From: GWB2-37-7 sp942492835
GTDB taxonomy: Bacteria > Bacillota > Clostridia > Lutisporales > Lutisporaceae
Assembly: GCA_942492835.1 (NCBI GenBank)
Contig: OW818645.1
Location: 2,976,001 to 3,040,000, forward strand
Length of the DNA: 64,000 nt
Direction: 5' to 3'
The notes below the pieces were generated by a model. The model saw only the letters and a program-made list of their open reading frames with translations. It searched no databases and was not told the DNA's origin. The position numbers and the translations under genes are program-made. Below, piece by piece: positions 49,123 to 57,418 of the stretch (position 1 is the first letter of the stretch; each line of letters opens with the position of its first letter).

Positions 49123-49492
49123 ATGGGTAGACCTTGGAGAGAAGAGTACAAGTGGAGCAGTGACATATTTTACAGAAAAAACCTCAATGGATATGTCAGT
49201 AATAATGTAATATTAGATATGCTAGATAAAGATAGAGAAGAGGCAATAAAGAAGTATAGAGAATTAATACTAGAAAAGGTAGAAGCAGATTATGAGAAGG
49301 TAAAAGTAATATGGGATGAGGCGTATCAGCTAATGTGTTCAAGCAACAAAAAAAGCATAGAAAGAAAAAGACTTGATGAGATTTTATGCAAGAACTGCGT
49401 TAGCTTTGAAGTATACAAATAAAGAGATAGAAAATAGCATAAAAACAACAGAAAGTGCGATAAAAGGATTGATAGCTAAGTATGACGGATAA
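49123..49492 (+). pseudogene. RAYT-like transposase remnant
   Basis: A 99-codon frame (49123-49422) with EEYKWSSDIFYRK and VILDMLDKDREEAIKKYREL, resembling the C-terminal DYKWSS...DREKAI-type end of REP-associated tyrosine transposases. The catalytic His-x-His and Tyr region is missing. Near 49400 the frame breaks: in the +1 frame ARTALALKYTNKEIENSIKT continues to a stop at 49490-49492. It is therefore truncated at the 5' side and frameshifted at the 3' side, and cannot be active. The family call rests on short similarity. Confidence 0.55.
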
Positions 49493-49520
49493 ATAACTGT
49501 CTATCTGTCGTGCCTGGAAC

Positions 49521-49854
49521 TTACGGTAAGATAAAAGCTATCAAAGCATCAGTTGGCTGATACTTTGGTGGTTATTTCAATGTAACAATTGATTTAGCAA
49601 ATCGCAAAACCTCCTAGAGCCACTGGGGTGGAGGAAAGGAAGAAAAATCAGTAAACAAAAATATGAGAGAATCTAGTGGAAATAAATTTATTGAACAGAT
49701 GAAAATGGTTAATCCGTTAAGCTGGAAAGCCAAGTATATAAAACCAGGAGTTTGTGATGGAACCCAGTGGAGGGTGAAAATCATAACTGATAGGAGAACA
49801 ATTATGAAAATTGGTGACAATATGTTTCCGGAAGAGTGGGAGCAAAAGGAGTGA
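49521..49854 (+). pseudogene. decayed small accessory gene with two in-frame stops
   Basis: The frame reads GKIKAIKASVG, stop (TGA), YFGGYFNVTIDLANRKTS, stop (TAG), SHWGGGKEEKS and then runs open through MRESSGNKFIEQM, PGVCDGTQWRVKIITDRR to 49854. The ATG at 49663 alone would give 63 residues without a Shine-Dalgarno. The text resembles a family of small hypothetical proteins (KVSWSHWGGG; WKAKYIEPGVCDGTQW) often found in toxin-immunity style cassettes. TAG where Trp is expected and TGA where Gly is expected are single-base changes. I regard it as a pseudogene. Confidence 0.65.
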
Positions 49855-49859
49855 TTTTA

Positions 49860-50090
49860 ATGAGCAAAGAAGAACTAGAAAGTGATTTAATGGTTTCTGT
49901 TAAAATTAAGCTTAAGAATAAAACTGGAAGTCCATATGATTCAATAGAGGGTCTTAGCCTTGAGTATATGACTCTTTTTCCTAATGACACTATAGGTAAT
50001 AATATTTTAGGCAACTTAATTAGAAAAAGAAACATGGGAATGAGTGTATTGGACGGATTAGAGTTTATTGACAAACACTTGAATAAATAG
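49860..50090 (+). CDS. small hypothetical protein
   Basis: A 76-residue protein beginning MSKEELESDLMVSVKI, acidic, with SPYDSIEGLSLEYMTLFP and ending in a short helix. The ATG at 49860 has AAAGGAG 8 bp upstream; an in-frame GTG at 49836 inside the previous frame has none. I do not recognise a family. It lies among decayed accessory genes and appears intact. Confidence 0.5.
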   Translation: MSKEELESDLMVSVKIKLKNKTGSPYDSIEGLSLEYMTLFPNDTIGNNILGNLIRKRNMGMSVLDGLEFIDKHLNK

Positions 50091-50107
50091 GTTTTGAATA
50101 TATATGA

Positions 50108-50302
50108 GAGATAGATGTTGAACAATACACTGAAATTTGGTCAAACAGCGGACCGTATTCTTTTGTATCAGTAGCCTGCAACAGTCTTTACCACCTACTC
50201 CAATCTTTAGAAGAATTTTGCCTTGTTGATCTTTCTAGTTTTAACGAATATCAAATACCTAAAAAATCTATGCTGCAAATTTTTATATGGAGGATAAAAT
50301 GA
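50108..50302 (+). pseudogene. coding remnant without a start
   Basis: An open frame of 64 codons from a TGA at 50105 to a TGA at 50300-50302 reads EIDVEQYTEIWSNSGPYSFV and LYHLLQSLEEFCLVDLSSF, clearly protein-like but without a start codon or ribosome site. It is probably the C-terminal half of a lost gene. Confidence 0.4.
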
Positions 50303-50564
50303 ATCTACTTGAGCTCGATAATTTACTAAATAATTTAATCAAATATTCAAAGAAAAATCTCGACACAATGGTAATTAATCCAGCAATAAGGTTTGGCAGA
50401 AGTAGATGGAAGATTGAAAATCAAGATTTTAACAATCAAAAGACAAAGAAGTATAACATAGAACATGATAATAGCTTGAATTACAATGCTATGAAAAAGG
50501 TGTTGATAATATAAGAGATTTAAATAAAAGCATAAAAGAAATATCCTCAAGTCTGTTAGAATAA
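50299..50564 (+). pseudogene. small hypothetical gene with a 3' frameshift
   Basis: It starts at ATG 50299 with GGAGG 5 bp upstream: MNLLELDNLLNNLIKYSKKN. The frame closes at 50512-50514, but the shifted frame reads on as YEKGVDNIRDLNKSIKEISS to 50562-50564, matching the style of the N-terminal part. A single-base indel near 50490 would restore one gene of ~88 codons. Unknown function. Confidence 0.5.
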
Positions 50565-50909
50565 TTTCGCATGCGTTCGCTAACAAACATTGAGGATATA
50601 CTTAACACAGAAAAGCGTATACAAATACGTTTTCTCTAATAAAATTTTAGCAGGGTGGCGATAAAAAACAAAAACATTTTTGAAAAATTTTACAAAAAAC
50701 AAACAAAATAAGGTGTGATATTTTTACTCGTCAGAGCTGATCACTATTTATTATAATTTTTCTTTAGTGTATAATATTAGTATATTTTTATAATTTATGA
50801 TATAAATTATAAAAATATCCATATGAGTTTAGTCTTCTGAAGAAAACATATATATTTGTTCTGAAAATAAATAATATAAATATTATATATTAACTAGGGG
50901 GATATATTA
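50565..50909. other. AT-rich leader region of the glycosyltransferase operon
   Basis: No gene is visible in these 345 bases. They contain A-tracts (50667-50710), a TATAAT at 50770-50775 that could be a -10 with a poor -35, the 37-bp palindrome listed separately, and an 11-bp palindrome TCTTCTGAAGA at 50833-50843. Confidence 0.5.
50782..50818. promoter_or_regulatory. 17-bp perfect inverted repeat, 3-bp spacer
   Basis: ATATTTTTATAATTTAT (50782-50798) and ATAAATTATAAAAATAT (50802-50818) are exact reverse complements around GAT. If TATAAT 50770-50775 is the -10, the hairpin forms the very 5' end of the operon mRNA; alternatively it is an operator. Confidence 0.6.
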
Positions 50910-52346
50910 ATGGGCATTATTGTTTTTATAGTAGATAGTTGGGGTACAAAGTTTGGTGGAGTTAATGCTTTTAATTATGATATGTGTATTGCATTATCTG
51001 AATATTTAGGAAACCTCCACAAAGTAATATGTATTGTTCCTCAAGCATCAGCAGATGAGATGAACGAAGCAGGACGATATGATATTGACTTGTTGGTTGT
51101 ACCGGAATCAGATCCTTATGATTCAGTAAAATTTATAAAGAATAAGTATAATAAAGATATTTCATGGTGGATAGGACATGATTCCATTACAGGAGCAAAG
51201 GCTCTAAAATGCACTAAGATATGTAATGATTTGTATAATACCTCCAAAAATGCGGTTGTTCATCATATGAGCTATTTATCATATTATAATTACAAAGCCT
51301 TAGACGGTATAAAAACCGATCAAAAATATAAAGAACAGGTGAATATTCTGTCCCAGACTGACCTCATCTTTGCAATAGGACCAAAACTAGCAAAATCCGC
51401 AAGGGATATTCTGAAAAGTAGTGATAAAAATACAACGGTCATTGAAATCATACCAGGACTTGCCAAAATACAGCCTGTAGAGCTTCCAGAACAATTTTCA
51501 GCTATTACTTTTGGACGTATGGATGATAAAAACGATATAATAAAGCAGGGAAAGCTTGCAGTTGCAGCATTTGGTAAAGCAATAGGACGGTTTCCGGATA
51601 TGTTTGATAGAGATCCTATACTAAGGGTGTTTGGGATTTCCGATGAAGACATAAAAAAAGATCAGAGTTCAATTTTTGATATTGCACAAAGCTATGGAAA
51701 ACGGCTAATAAATGTTATAGCTACGCCCTATCAGGAAAATAGGGAGAACTTATTTAATGTGCTCAGAATGCAAAGCGGCTGTATGATGCTATCTCTACAT
51801 GACGGCTTTGGACTGTCTGGATTTGAAGCTATTTCGGCAGAGGTTCCGCTTATCGTATCAAAAAACTGCGGTTTATATGAATTCATAGAAGAAAAGCTTG
51901 GAGGAGCGGGTATAGGCTGTATTTTCCCTGTAGATATAAAAGGACAGCTTGGAAATAATTCATTTACTGAAGATGATATAGAAATGGTAGTTTCACAATT
52001 GTACAAGCTTAAACTAAATACTAGCAAAGCCAAGAAAAACTCAAAAATATTAAAATCACTGTTGCACGAATATACTTGGGAAAATGCTGCGGAAGTATTT
52101 GCAAAAGGTTTAGCCTTATTAGTATATGATAATATCAAAAAGGAAGAACTAATAAATGTATTTGAAAACCAAAAATCCGCTTATAAAGTTAAAACCAAAG
52201 AAGCTGATTGTGAAAAGGAAGAAATAATACAGGCAGGAACTATCATAAAAAATACTAAAATAAAAGGTGACTTGGTAGTTGGAATTAAAAATGTAACAAA
52301 TGGCGGTGATATCAATATAAATCAGGGAGGCTCTAAGAAATGGTAG
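50910..52346 (+). CDS. GT-B glycosyltransferase with C-terminal amyloid-like motif (predicted effector)
   Basis: A 478-residue protein. Residues 1-~410 form a GT4-like GT-B glycosyltransferase: IVDSWGTKFGGVNAFNYDMC opens the first Rossmann domain. FGRMDDKND and IPGLAK are at the nucleotide-sugar side, and LHDGFGLSGFEAISAEVPLI is the E-x7-E-type donor motif. Residues ~440-478 are a separate tail, GTIIKNTKIKGDLVVGI then NGGDININQGG, which resembles the N-terminus of the next protein. It starts the four-gene operon (AGGGGG before ATG) and overlaps the second gene by 7 bp. I infer a toxic or signalling effector recruited by homotypic motif contact; ordinary surface-polymer synthesis is the alternative. 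Confidence 0.78.
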   Translation: MGIIVFIVDSWGTKFGGVNAFNYDMCIALSEYLGNLHKVICIVPQASADEMNEAGRYDIDLLVVPESDPYDSVKFIKNKYNKDISWWIGHDSITGAKALKCTKICNDLYNTSKNAVVHHMSYLSYYNYKALDGIKTDQKYKEQVNILSQTDLIFAIGPKLAKSARDILKSSDKNTTVIEIIPGLAKIQPVELPEQFSAITFGRMDDKNDIIKQGKLAVAAFGKAIGRFPDMFDRDPILRVFGISDEDIKKDQSSIFDIAQSYGKRLINVIATPYQENRENLFNVLRMQSGCMMLSLHDGFGLSGFEAISAEVPLIVSKNCGLYEFIEEKLGGAGIGCIFPVDIKGQLGNNSFTEDDIEMVVSQLYKLKLNTSKAKKNSKILKSLLHEYTWENAAEVFAKGLALLVYDNIKKEELINVFENQKSAYKVKTKEADCEKEEIIQAGTIIKNTKIKGDLVVGIKNVTNGGDININQGGSKKW

Positions 52347-54496
52347 AGGATATTAGACTCCCGGAAAATGAGGAAGCAGCGGACCTAGAAAAGAATAACA
52401 AAGCAGAGAATATAAAGAGCTCAAAGGACAATCAGTATAGGCCGATATTCAATAATTATGGAACTTATGTAGATGGCAGTACTATTTCAGGGGACTTTAT
52501 TAGCAGCAATGCTACTCAGAATAAAGCGACAAATGGAAATATAAATATAAACAAGAATGTAATAAGCTTTAAAAACAAAGAAATAATAACTACAAAAATA
52601 TCGAGGTATTTTATAGATTCTTTAAGCAAAGTATTTGTCGCCCCCGATAAATTTGAGAGCTTTCAAAGTAAATTGGAAAATAGAAAAGTAATCATACTTT
52701 ACGGGAAAAAAGATACGGGAAGATTTACTGCTTCGGTGAAGGCTTTCTCAGGAAATAAAAAAATAACTGTCGTAGAGCTCACAGAAATCGACTTCTCACA
52801 TATGCTGGATTTCAGCTATGAAAAGGATTCAGCTTATATTTTTAACAATATAATTCCTTTTCCGACTCAAAGCCTCAGCTTAGATATAATAATGGAGCTT
52901 GAGGCTACCATGAAGGAAAAGAATGCAATGCTTATAATAATACTTGATAAGGATGTATATCAAGCCCTAAACAGTCATTTTATGGACTATTCCTTTGAAT
53001 TGCACCATAACATGGAAAACCTTTTTTTAATTGCACAGAATCGTATTAAATATTATATAAATGAAGATTCGAGTATAACTGACTTGAAAAAAGCAGATAG
53101 CTTGACAAATGCTCTAGAAGTGCTCAGGGACTGTGAAGATATAATTAAAACTTCTACATTATCTAAAATATCGACAGTCTGTAATACTATAGTACGAGAG
53201 ATTTTGAATGGCTCAGATATAGACGAAATATCTAATCTAATTAATAATTTGTGTTCCGAAGCTGAAAATCTCTTCAGCCTCGCAGAGGATATACAGGAGA
53301 AATTATTTATGATTACTCTGGCGTTTTTGGAGGACTCAAGCTATAACTTTGTTATAAAGTCCTTTAGAGAGTTGAAAGTAAATATTTATGACACTTTATC
53401 AGAGGAAAATAAAACACAGATTGATAAAAATAATTATGAGAGTCTTCCGAGAAGCAAGCGTATGGATAATATAGGAGCTATAATATATCAAAAAAGAGAG
53501 AAAAAAGAATACACCTTTGATTTAATAGAACATATACGCTTTAGAGATTCGCAATATAGAAGCAGAATTATTGAATACGTTTGGAAGGAATATGATTTCT
53601 GGCGTGCTGATATACTAGAATGGCTATATAAAATAAATCTAGATGAAAACTGGATTACCCTAAACAGCATAAGCTATGCATTAGGGGTTATAGGTAAATT
53701 GGATTTCAACACTGTAAAAAACTGTATAAGTACATATTGGTTAAAGGATAGATCGGTTTTATATAAAATAATTACGGCTAAGACTCTAAACCGTTGCAGC
53801 GAATATGAAGGAAATCAGATAAAGGTACTGAAGCTCATACAACATTGGGCTTCGCTGTACAATAATCAAGATCTTAACATTATTGCATTATATTCATATA
53901 GTGAAGGTCTGGGAATACAATTTGCTGAACAGGCAATTGCGGACATTTCTACAATAACAGGCTATATAGAAAAATACGGAAATTACAACTTGGAGTATGC
54001 TTTGTACAGTAGTTTTATGTGCCTATTGATATACAATCAAGATAGAGAGCATTTATATTGTTTAATTCTGGACTTATTTGTAAACAGTTCCCCCAAAAGC
54101 AGATATATAAGCTTTATACTGATGGAAATGTTTTTGAAACTTTCTTTTAAAGCATTTACATATATTCAGAATAATAGATATCTTTCCATTCTGTTGATTT
54201 TTATGAAATTTGAGGGATTGAGAGCAGGTATAATTCAAATGTGGCAACGTGCACTGGAAGATAACAGCTTATATGAAATGGCATTTGACTCTATGAGAAA
54301 CATTTTAGAGTTTACAGATGAAGCTCTGCATTCATATAATCTCTGCGAAAACTTTTTTATACTGCTTATACGGGAGACTAGACCTTTTTATAAAAAAAAG
54401 ATTATAGATATGCTCATCTCCATAAGTAATAAAGAAGATGGAGGAAATATAAGTGCAAACTGTATATTAAAAGTTTTGAAAGAATATCTTGGCTAG
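52340..54496 (+). CDS. NTPase-like receptor with N-terminal amyloid-like motif
   Basis: A 718-residue protein. Residues ~36-73 hold the motif YGTYVDGSTISGDFI and NGNININKN, matching the effector's tail in order and spacing. Residues ~95-250 look like a P-loop NTPase of STAND kind: VIILYGKKDTGRFTAS at the Walker A position (Arg and Phe replace Lys and Ser/Thr, so degenerate) and AMLIIILDKDVY as Walker B. The remaining ~450 residues are helical, without obvious TPR or WD repeats, and may be the sensor. It overlaps the glycosyltransferase by 7 bp. The architecture suggests an NLR-like receptor, but family membership needs profile searches. Confidence 0.65.
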   Translation: MVEDIRLPENEEAADLEKNNKAENIKSSKDNQYRPIFNNYGTYVDGSTISGDFISSNATQNKATNGNININKNVISFKNKEIITTKISRYFIDSLSKVFVAPDKFESFQSKLENRKVIILYGKKDTGRFTASVKAFSGNKKITVVELTEIDFSHMLDFSYEKDSAYIFNNIIPFPTQSLSLDIIMELEATMKEKNAMLIIILDKDVYQALNSHFMDYSFELHHNMENLFLIAQNRIKYYINEDSSITDLKKADSLTNALEVLRDCEDIIKTSTLSKISTVCNTIVREILNGSDIDEISNLINNLCSEAENLFSLAEDIQEKLFMITLAFLEDSSYNFVIKSFRELKVNIYDTLSEENKTQIDKNNYESLPRSKRMDNIGAIIYQKREKKEYTFDLIEHIRFRDSQYRSRIIEYVWKEYDFWRADILEWLYKINLDENWITLNSISYALGVIGKLDFNTVKNCISTYWLKDRSVLYKIITAKTLNRCSEYEGNQIKVLKLIQHWASLYNNQDLNIIALYSYSEGLGIQFAEQAIADISTITGYIEKYGNYNLEYALYSSFMCLLIYNQDREHLYCLILDLFVNSSPKSRYISFILMEMFLKLSFKAFTYIQNNRYLSILLIFMKFEGLRAGIIQMWQRALEDNSLYEMAFDSMRNILEFTDEALHSYNLCENFFILLIRETRPFYKKKIIDMLISISNKEDGGNISANCILKVLKEYLG

Positions 54497-54535
54497 TCTT
54501 ATTGTATAATTTTAGACAGAAAGGTGGCAACTATA

Positions 54536-55492
54536 TTGTATACAAATATTATCAAAACCTATAATCCTATAATTAAAAAAGAAAACATAGATAAATTTTC
54601 TTTAAGTAAAACCATGCCTGCAGCGCAGTCGGGTACAGCTATAGTCTTGTCAAAAGAGTTACCTAATTTACAACTATCGCTTGAAGACATAGGTGAAAGG
54701 AGAATCACAAAATCAGATATATTTTTCACTGATTATAAAGCTGCATACTATATTGATACTTCAAAAAGGCAGTTAGAATTTGAATGTGTGGCTCCAGGAA
54801 AAAGTGGAGACTACGATTTTATTGTTAGTGTGAGCCTTCACTGCACTGTAAGAAACAATAAGGCTGTAATAATAAATGGGCTAACCGATGTAAGCACTTA
54901 TATAGCACAATATTTTAAAATTGCTATTGAGGGTATATCTTCTTGTTATGATATTTCTGAAGTAAACCAAGTAAGGAATGAAATAAATAGAAATAGTTCC
55001 AGATTAGTAGACAGTATAAAAGAGTTTTGTCTTTATAATATATTCTGTGACTTAAGATTATCTGATGAAGCTAGAAGAAAGCTAGAAGAAGCTACAAAAA
55101 TGAAAGTTATAGAAGATTTAATATCTGAGAATGAGCTAAAGGCCTTTTTAGTTGATTATGCCAATGGTGGCAACAGGGGTGAACAGCTACTTAGCAAACT
55201 CTCTTCATATAAAAATGAGAAATTGAATAATGAGATAAAAACTATTCAGTCCTATATGCAGTTATTGGATAATTTAAAAGAAAGAGGTTTGATTAATAAT
55301 GAAAATATAGATGGATACAGTGGTACACTATTAGATACATTATTTGGATCTCTCAGACAAAATGTAGGGAAAAAGGTATTAAATCCGCAAACTAATGCAA
55401 TTGAGCATCAAGACAATAATAATGACGAAATAAAAGAGCGGCTGAAGAGTTATGAGGTAAAGTCTATAGGTCCTAAGGAAGCGGATAAATAA
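54536..55492 (+). CDS. conserved hypothetical protein of the glycosyltransferase operon
   Basis: A 318-residue soluble protein. I place the start at TTG 54536 because AAAGGTGG lies 8 bp upstream; the GTG at 54524 is inside that Shine-Dalgarno. Residues ~60-150 are beta-rich (YDFIVSVSLHCTVRNNKAVI), followed by a long helical region with NQVRNEINRNSS, ENELKAFLVDYANGG and a charged C-terminus. It recalls band-7/SPFH proteins in layout, weakly. It is 39 bp after the receptor gene and 26 bp before the membrane protein gene, so it is part of the same unit. Function unknown. Confidence 0.6.
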   Translation: MYTNIIKTYNPIIKKENIDKFSLSKTMPAAQSGTAIVLSKELPNLQLSLEDIGERRITKSDIFFTDYKAAYYIDTSKRQLEFECVAPGKSGDYDFIVSVSLHCTVRNNKAVIINGLTDVSTYIAQYFKIAIEGISSCYDISEVNQVRNEINRNSSRLVDSIKEFCLYNIFCDLRLSDEARRKLEEATKMKVIEDLISENELKAFLVDYANGGNRGEQLLSKLSSYKNEKLNNEIKTIQSYMQLLDNLKERGLINNENIDGYSGTLLDTLFGSLRQNVGKKVLNPQTNAIEHQDNNNDEIKERLKSYEVKSIGPKEADK

Positions 55493-55518
55493 TCAACAGT
55501 CAAAGGTAGGTTAGGACA

Positions 55519-56283
55519 ATGAGTTTTTTAAAAGATTTGTATACTTTTTTATGGGATATCCTCTATCAAGCTTCAATGCCTGTTAGAGGAATAATAATCG
55601 TCATTATTACAGCTGTGCTTATTATAATTTTATCAAAAAAACTTTTTCCTATAATAATAAAAGTGTTTATTTATTTGATTATGAAACTTATTATGCTTAT
55701 TACGGTAACTAATTATTTTTTATTTATAAAACGCAATAATAATATTACATTGGAATTATTTTTAAAACTAGACGATAAGTTTCATGGTATGATGGAAAGC
55801 TTAAAACAAATTTTGGACAGTAGCAAAAGTTCATTTGGCATATTAGAAAAACAAAAAAAATTCTTTACAAAAGTGATAGTTTTTACCAGCATTATTCTTG
55901 CACTGTGGATACTAATTCCTTCAACTGGATTACTCCTTGGTACAAGAATTGATAAATACAGCTATGCAGCTATTAATGCGTATCAAAGGCTAGAATTCCG
56001 ACTTACGGAAGGATTAGGAATATATCCTGCTAAGACGACATTGACAAGCAGTAAAAGCTACAAATATTTTAAATTGAATGAAAAAGGATATAAAGGTGCT
56101 GTTATAAGAAAACAGCCTAACCTAATCGATCAAAAAAGAATTGCAGTTGTAGAGGGGAATATCAAACTACAATACCTTGAAGAACAATTCGTTGATGATG
56201 AAGGAAGAGTATGGTATAAAGTTAAGACAGAAAAAGGTAAAATAGGCTGGATAAGCAGTAGATTAGTTGAAGTGATTGAGTAA
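55519..56283 (+). CDS. membrane protein with C-terminal SH3 domain
   Basis: A 254-residue protein. Hydrophobic helices at about residues 22-40 (GIIIVIITAVLIIILS), 47-68 and 118-138 (VIVFTSIILALWILIPSTGLLLG) precede a bacterial SH3-type domain at ~190-254 (GAVIRKQPN; WYKVKTEKGKIGWISSRLVEV). The SH3 part would face outward and could bind peptidoglycan, or face inward and bind partners, depending on topology. It is the last gene of the four-gene operon. In a defence reading it would be the membrane component; in a surface-polymer reading, the wall anchor. Confidence 0.7.
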   Translation: MSFLKDLYTFLWDILYQASMPVRGIIIVIITAVLIIILSKKLFPIIIKVFIYLIMKLIMLITVTNYFLFIKRNNNITLELFLKLDDKFHGMMESLKQILDSSKSSFGILEKQKKFFTKVIVFTSIILALWILIPSTGLLLGTRIDKYSYAAINAYQRLEFRLTEGLGIYPAKTTLTSSKSYKYFKLNEKGYKGAVIRKQPNLIDQKRIAVVEGNIKLQYLEEQFVDDEGRVWYKVKTEKGKIGWISSRLVEVIE

Positions 56284-56287
56284 GCTA

Positions 56288-56302
56288 TCAATATGGTGCC
56301 AG
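56288..56302 (+). repeat. REP-like half site
   Basis: TCAATATGGTGCCAGG shares 15 bases with 49029-49043 (CAATATGGTGCCAGG) and breaks off 3 bp before the group II intron start. Confidence 0.6.
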
Positions 56303-56305
56303 GAA

Positions 56306-56914
56306 GTGCGTCAAGATAAGGGCGTATCATATAGTGGGTGGAATGCCCACTGAGAAAGGTTTAGCAGACCACTCATAGCGAGTCTTGAACATCATCGGGT
56401 AACCTATGATGTTAAGCGTAGACAGTTAGGTAGTAGGCGGTAAGCGAGAAGCTGAAGGGATAGAGCCTCGAAATACTAATTGGGAAGGTTAATACTGTTG
56501 CCAGAGTATAAAACAATATCGGTATATTCGTTAAGTGAGAATATACTGACTTCCGTGACCATCGCATGCTATACATTGATATGATACAGTCAACTTGAGA
56601 GACCCTGTAAGCTCTTCACACAGAGGGAGAGCACAGATGGAAACGAAACTGGAAAGGATAGCAGAAGTAGCGAAGACTAAGCCTAAAGAGAGATTTACAT
56701 CATTAACACAACTAATAAACAAAGAGACACTTATACAATGCCATCAAGAAATGAATGACAAAAGAGCAACGGGAGCAGACGAAGTAACTAGAGAAAAGTA
56801 TAGTGAAAATCTGGAAGAAAATATAGAAGACTTAATAACAAGAATGAAGAGACAAGCATATAAGCCACAGCCAGCCAGACGAGTATATATACCTAAAGCA
56901 GGAACAAATAAGAT
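56306..56914 (+). mobile_element. truncated group II intron
   Basis: The 5' end GTGCG at 56306 is the group II intron consensus. It is followed by ~330 bases of structured, G-richer sequence typical of ribozyme domain I-IV (for example GTGGAATGCCCACTGAGAAAGG) and the start of an intron reverse transcriptase. The 3' two-thirds of the RT and domains V-VI are absent, so it cannot splice. The deletion joins codon ~92 of the RT to the leader of the DUF3784 gene near 56914. Confidence 0.88.
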
Positions 56915-56930
56915 AGGAGGATTCCAAATA
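56637..56930 (+). pseudogene. ltrA: group II intron reverse transcriptase/maturase, N-terminal fragment
   Basis: ATG 56637 follows GAGGGAGAGC. METKLERIAEVAKTKPKERF, LINKETLIQCHQEM, KRATGADEVTREKY and QPARRVYIPKAGTNK are the conserved first ~92 residues of LtrA-type proteins (RT-0 and RT-1). The expected next block (RPLGIPAYEDK) is missing, and the frame instead runs through the Shine-Dalgarno into the DUF3784 gene in phase. The catalytic YADD is gone, so it is inactive. Normal length is ~420-600 residues. Confidence 0.9.
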
Positions 56931-57248
56931 ATGATTACCATAATCATGTTTTTAGTTGCTATTCCAATTTGGATAATGGGTTTTAGAATTTTTAAGGGCA
57001 AAACAGATTTAATTCACGATTATCATCAAACAAGGGTAAAAGATAAGATTAATTATGGAAAAGCAATGGGTAAAGCAATCATCGGGATTGGAAGCGTTAT
57101 CTTCATTAGTGGTTTGATTGCAATTGTTCCGAATTTATTAGAAGATACTATGATTTCAATTTTACTAAGTGTGTTTTTTGTTGGTTTTATTATTTGTATG
57201 ATATGGATTTATAAAATACAGAAAAAATATAATGGTGGAGTATTTTAA
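56931..57248 (+). CDS. DUF3784 membrane protein
   Basis: A 105-residue protein of the DUF3784 family with three hydrophobic segments at about residues 2-19, 48-68 and 78-98 (MITIIMFLVAIPIWIMGFRI; GIGSVIFISGLIAIVPNLL). The ATG 56931 has AGGAGG 10 bp upstream and is in frame with the RT fragment before it, so a fused reading is possible but the internal start is convincing. The family has no assigned function. The intron remnant supplies its upstream DNA, so the original promoter may have been lost. Confidence 0.8.
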   Translation: MITIIMFLVAIPIWIMGFRIFKGKTDLIHDYHQTRVKDKINYGKAMGKAIIGIGSVIFISGLIAIVPNLLEDTMISILLSVFFVGFIICMIWIYKIQKKYNGGVF

Positions 57249-57294
57249 AGAGGCAAAATCTTTCTCTAATGCGAACTAAATGAACAATTCAATC

Positions 57295-57321
57295 GAGCAG
57301 AGCAAAATTTACGCTCTGCTC
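57295..57321. repeat. 9-bp hairpin after DUF3784
   Basis: GAGCAGAGC (57295-57303) and GCTCTGCTC (57313-57321) are exact inverted repeats; no T-tract follows on either strand. Confidence 0.5.
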
Positions 57322-57365
57322 AAAAATATACTGAATATCAACAATATGTTGTGACAGAGCCATTG

Positions 57366-57403
57366 AAAAAATAAACAGCATGACTATTAAAGCCATGCTG
57401 TTT
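57366..57403 (-). terminator. terminator of the ammonium transporter gene
   Basis: On the minus strand the stem AAACAGCATG/CATGCTGTTT (57403-57394 with 57382-57373) is followed by ATTTTTTC. It could also stop rightward transcripts from DUF3784 (TTTTAAAA). Confidence 0.8.
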
Positions 57404-57418
57404 TAAAAGTGATGATTT

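Larger units (their letters stand above)
49029..49517. mobile_element. degenerate RAYT/REP-type element with terminal inverted repeats
   Basis: The ends at 49039-49063 and 49493-49517 are inverted repeats agreeing at 23 of 25 bases, starting with the REP core CCAGGCACGACAG / CTGTCGTGCCTGG. Inside are a hairpin with T6 (49077-49122) and a short frame resembling the C-terminus of a REP-associated tyrosine transposase. The outer bases CAATATGGTG at 49029-49038 belong to the REP seen also at 12946 and 56288. Confidence 0.65.

Noticed and set aside
57295..57321. Hairpin after DUF3784 as a terminator
   Set aside because: No T-tract follows on either strand; the better terminator is at 57366-57403.
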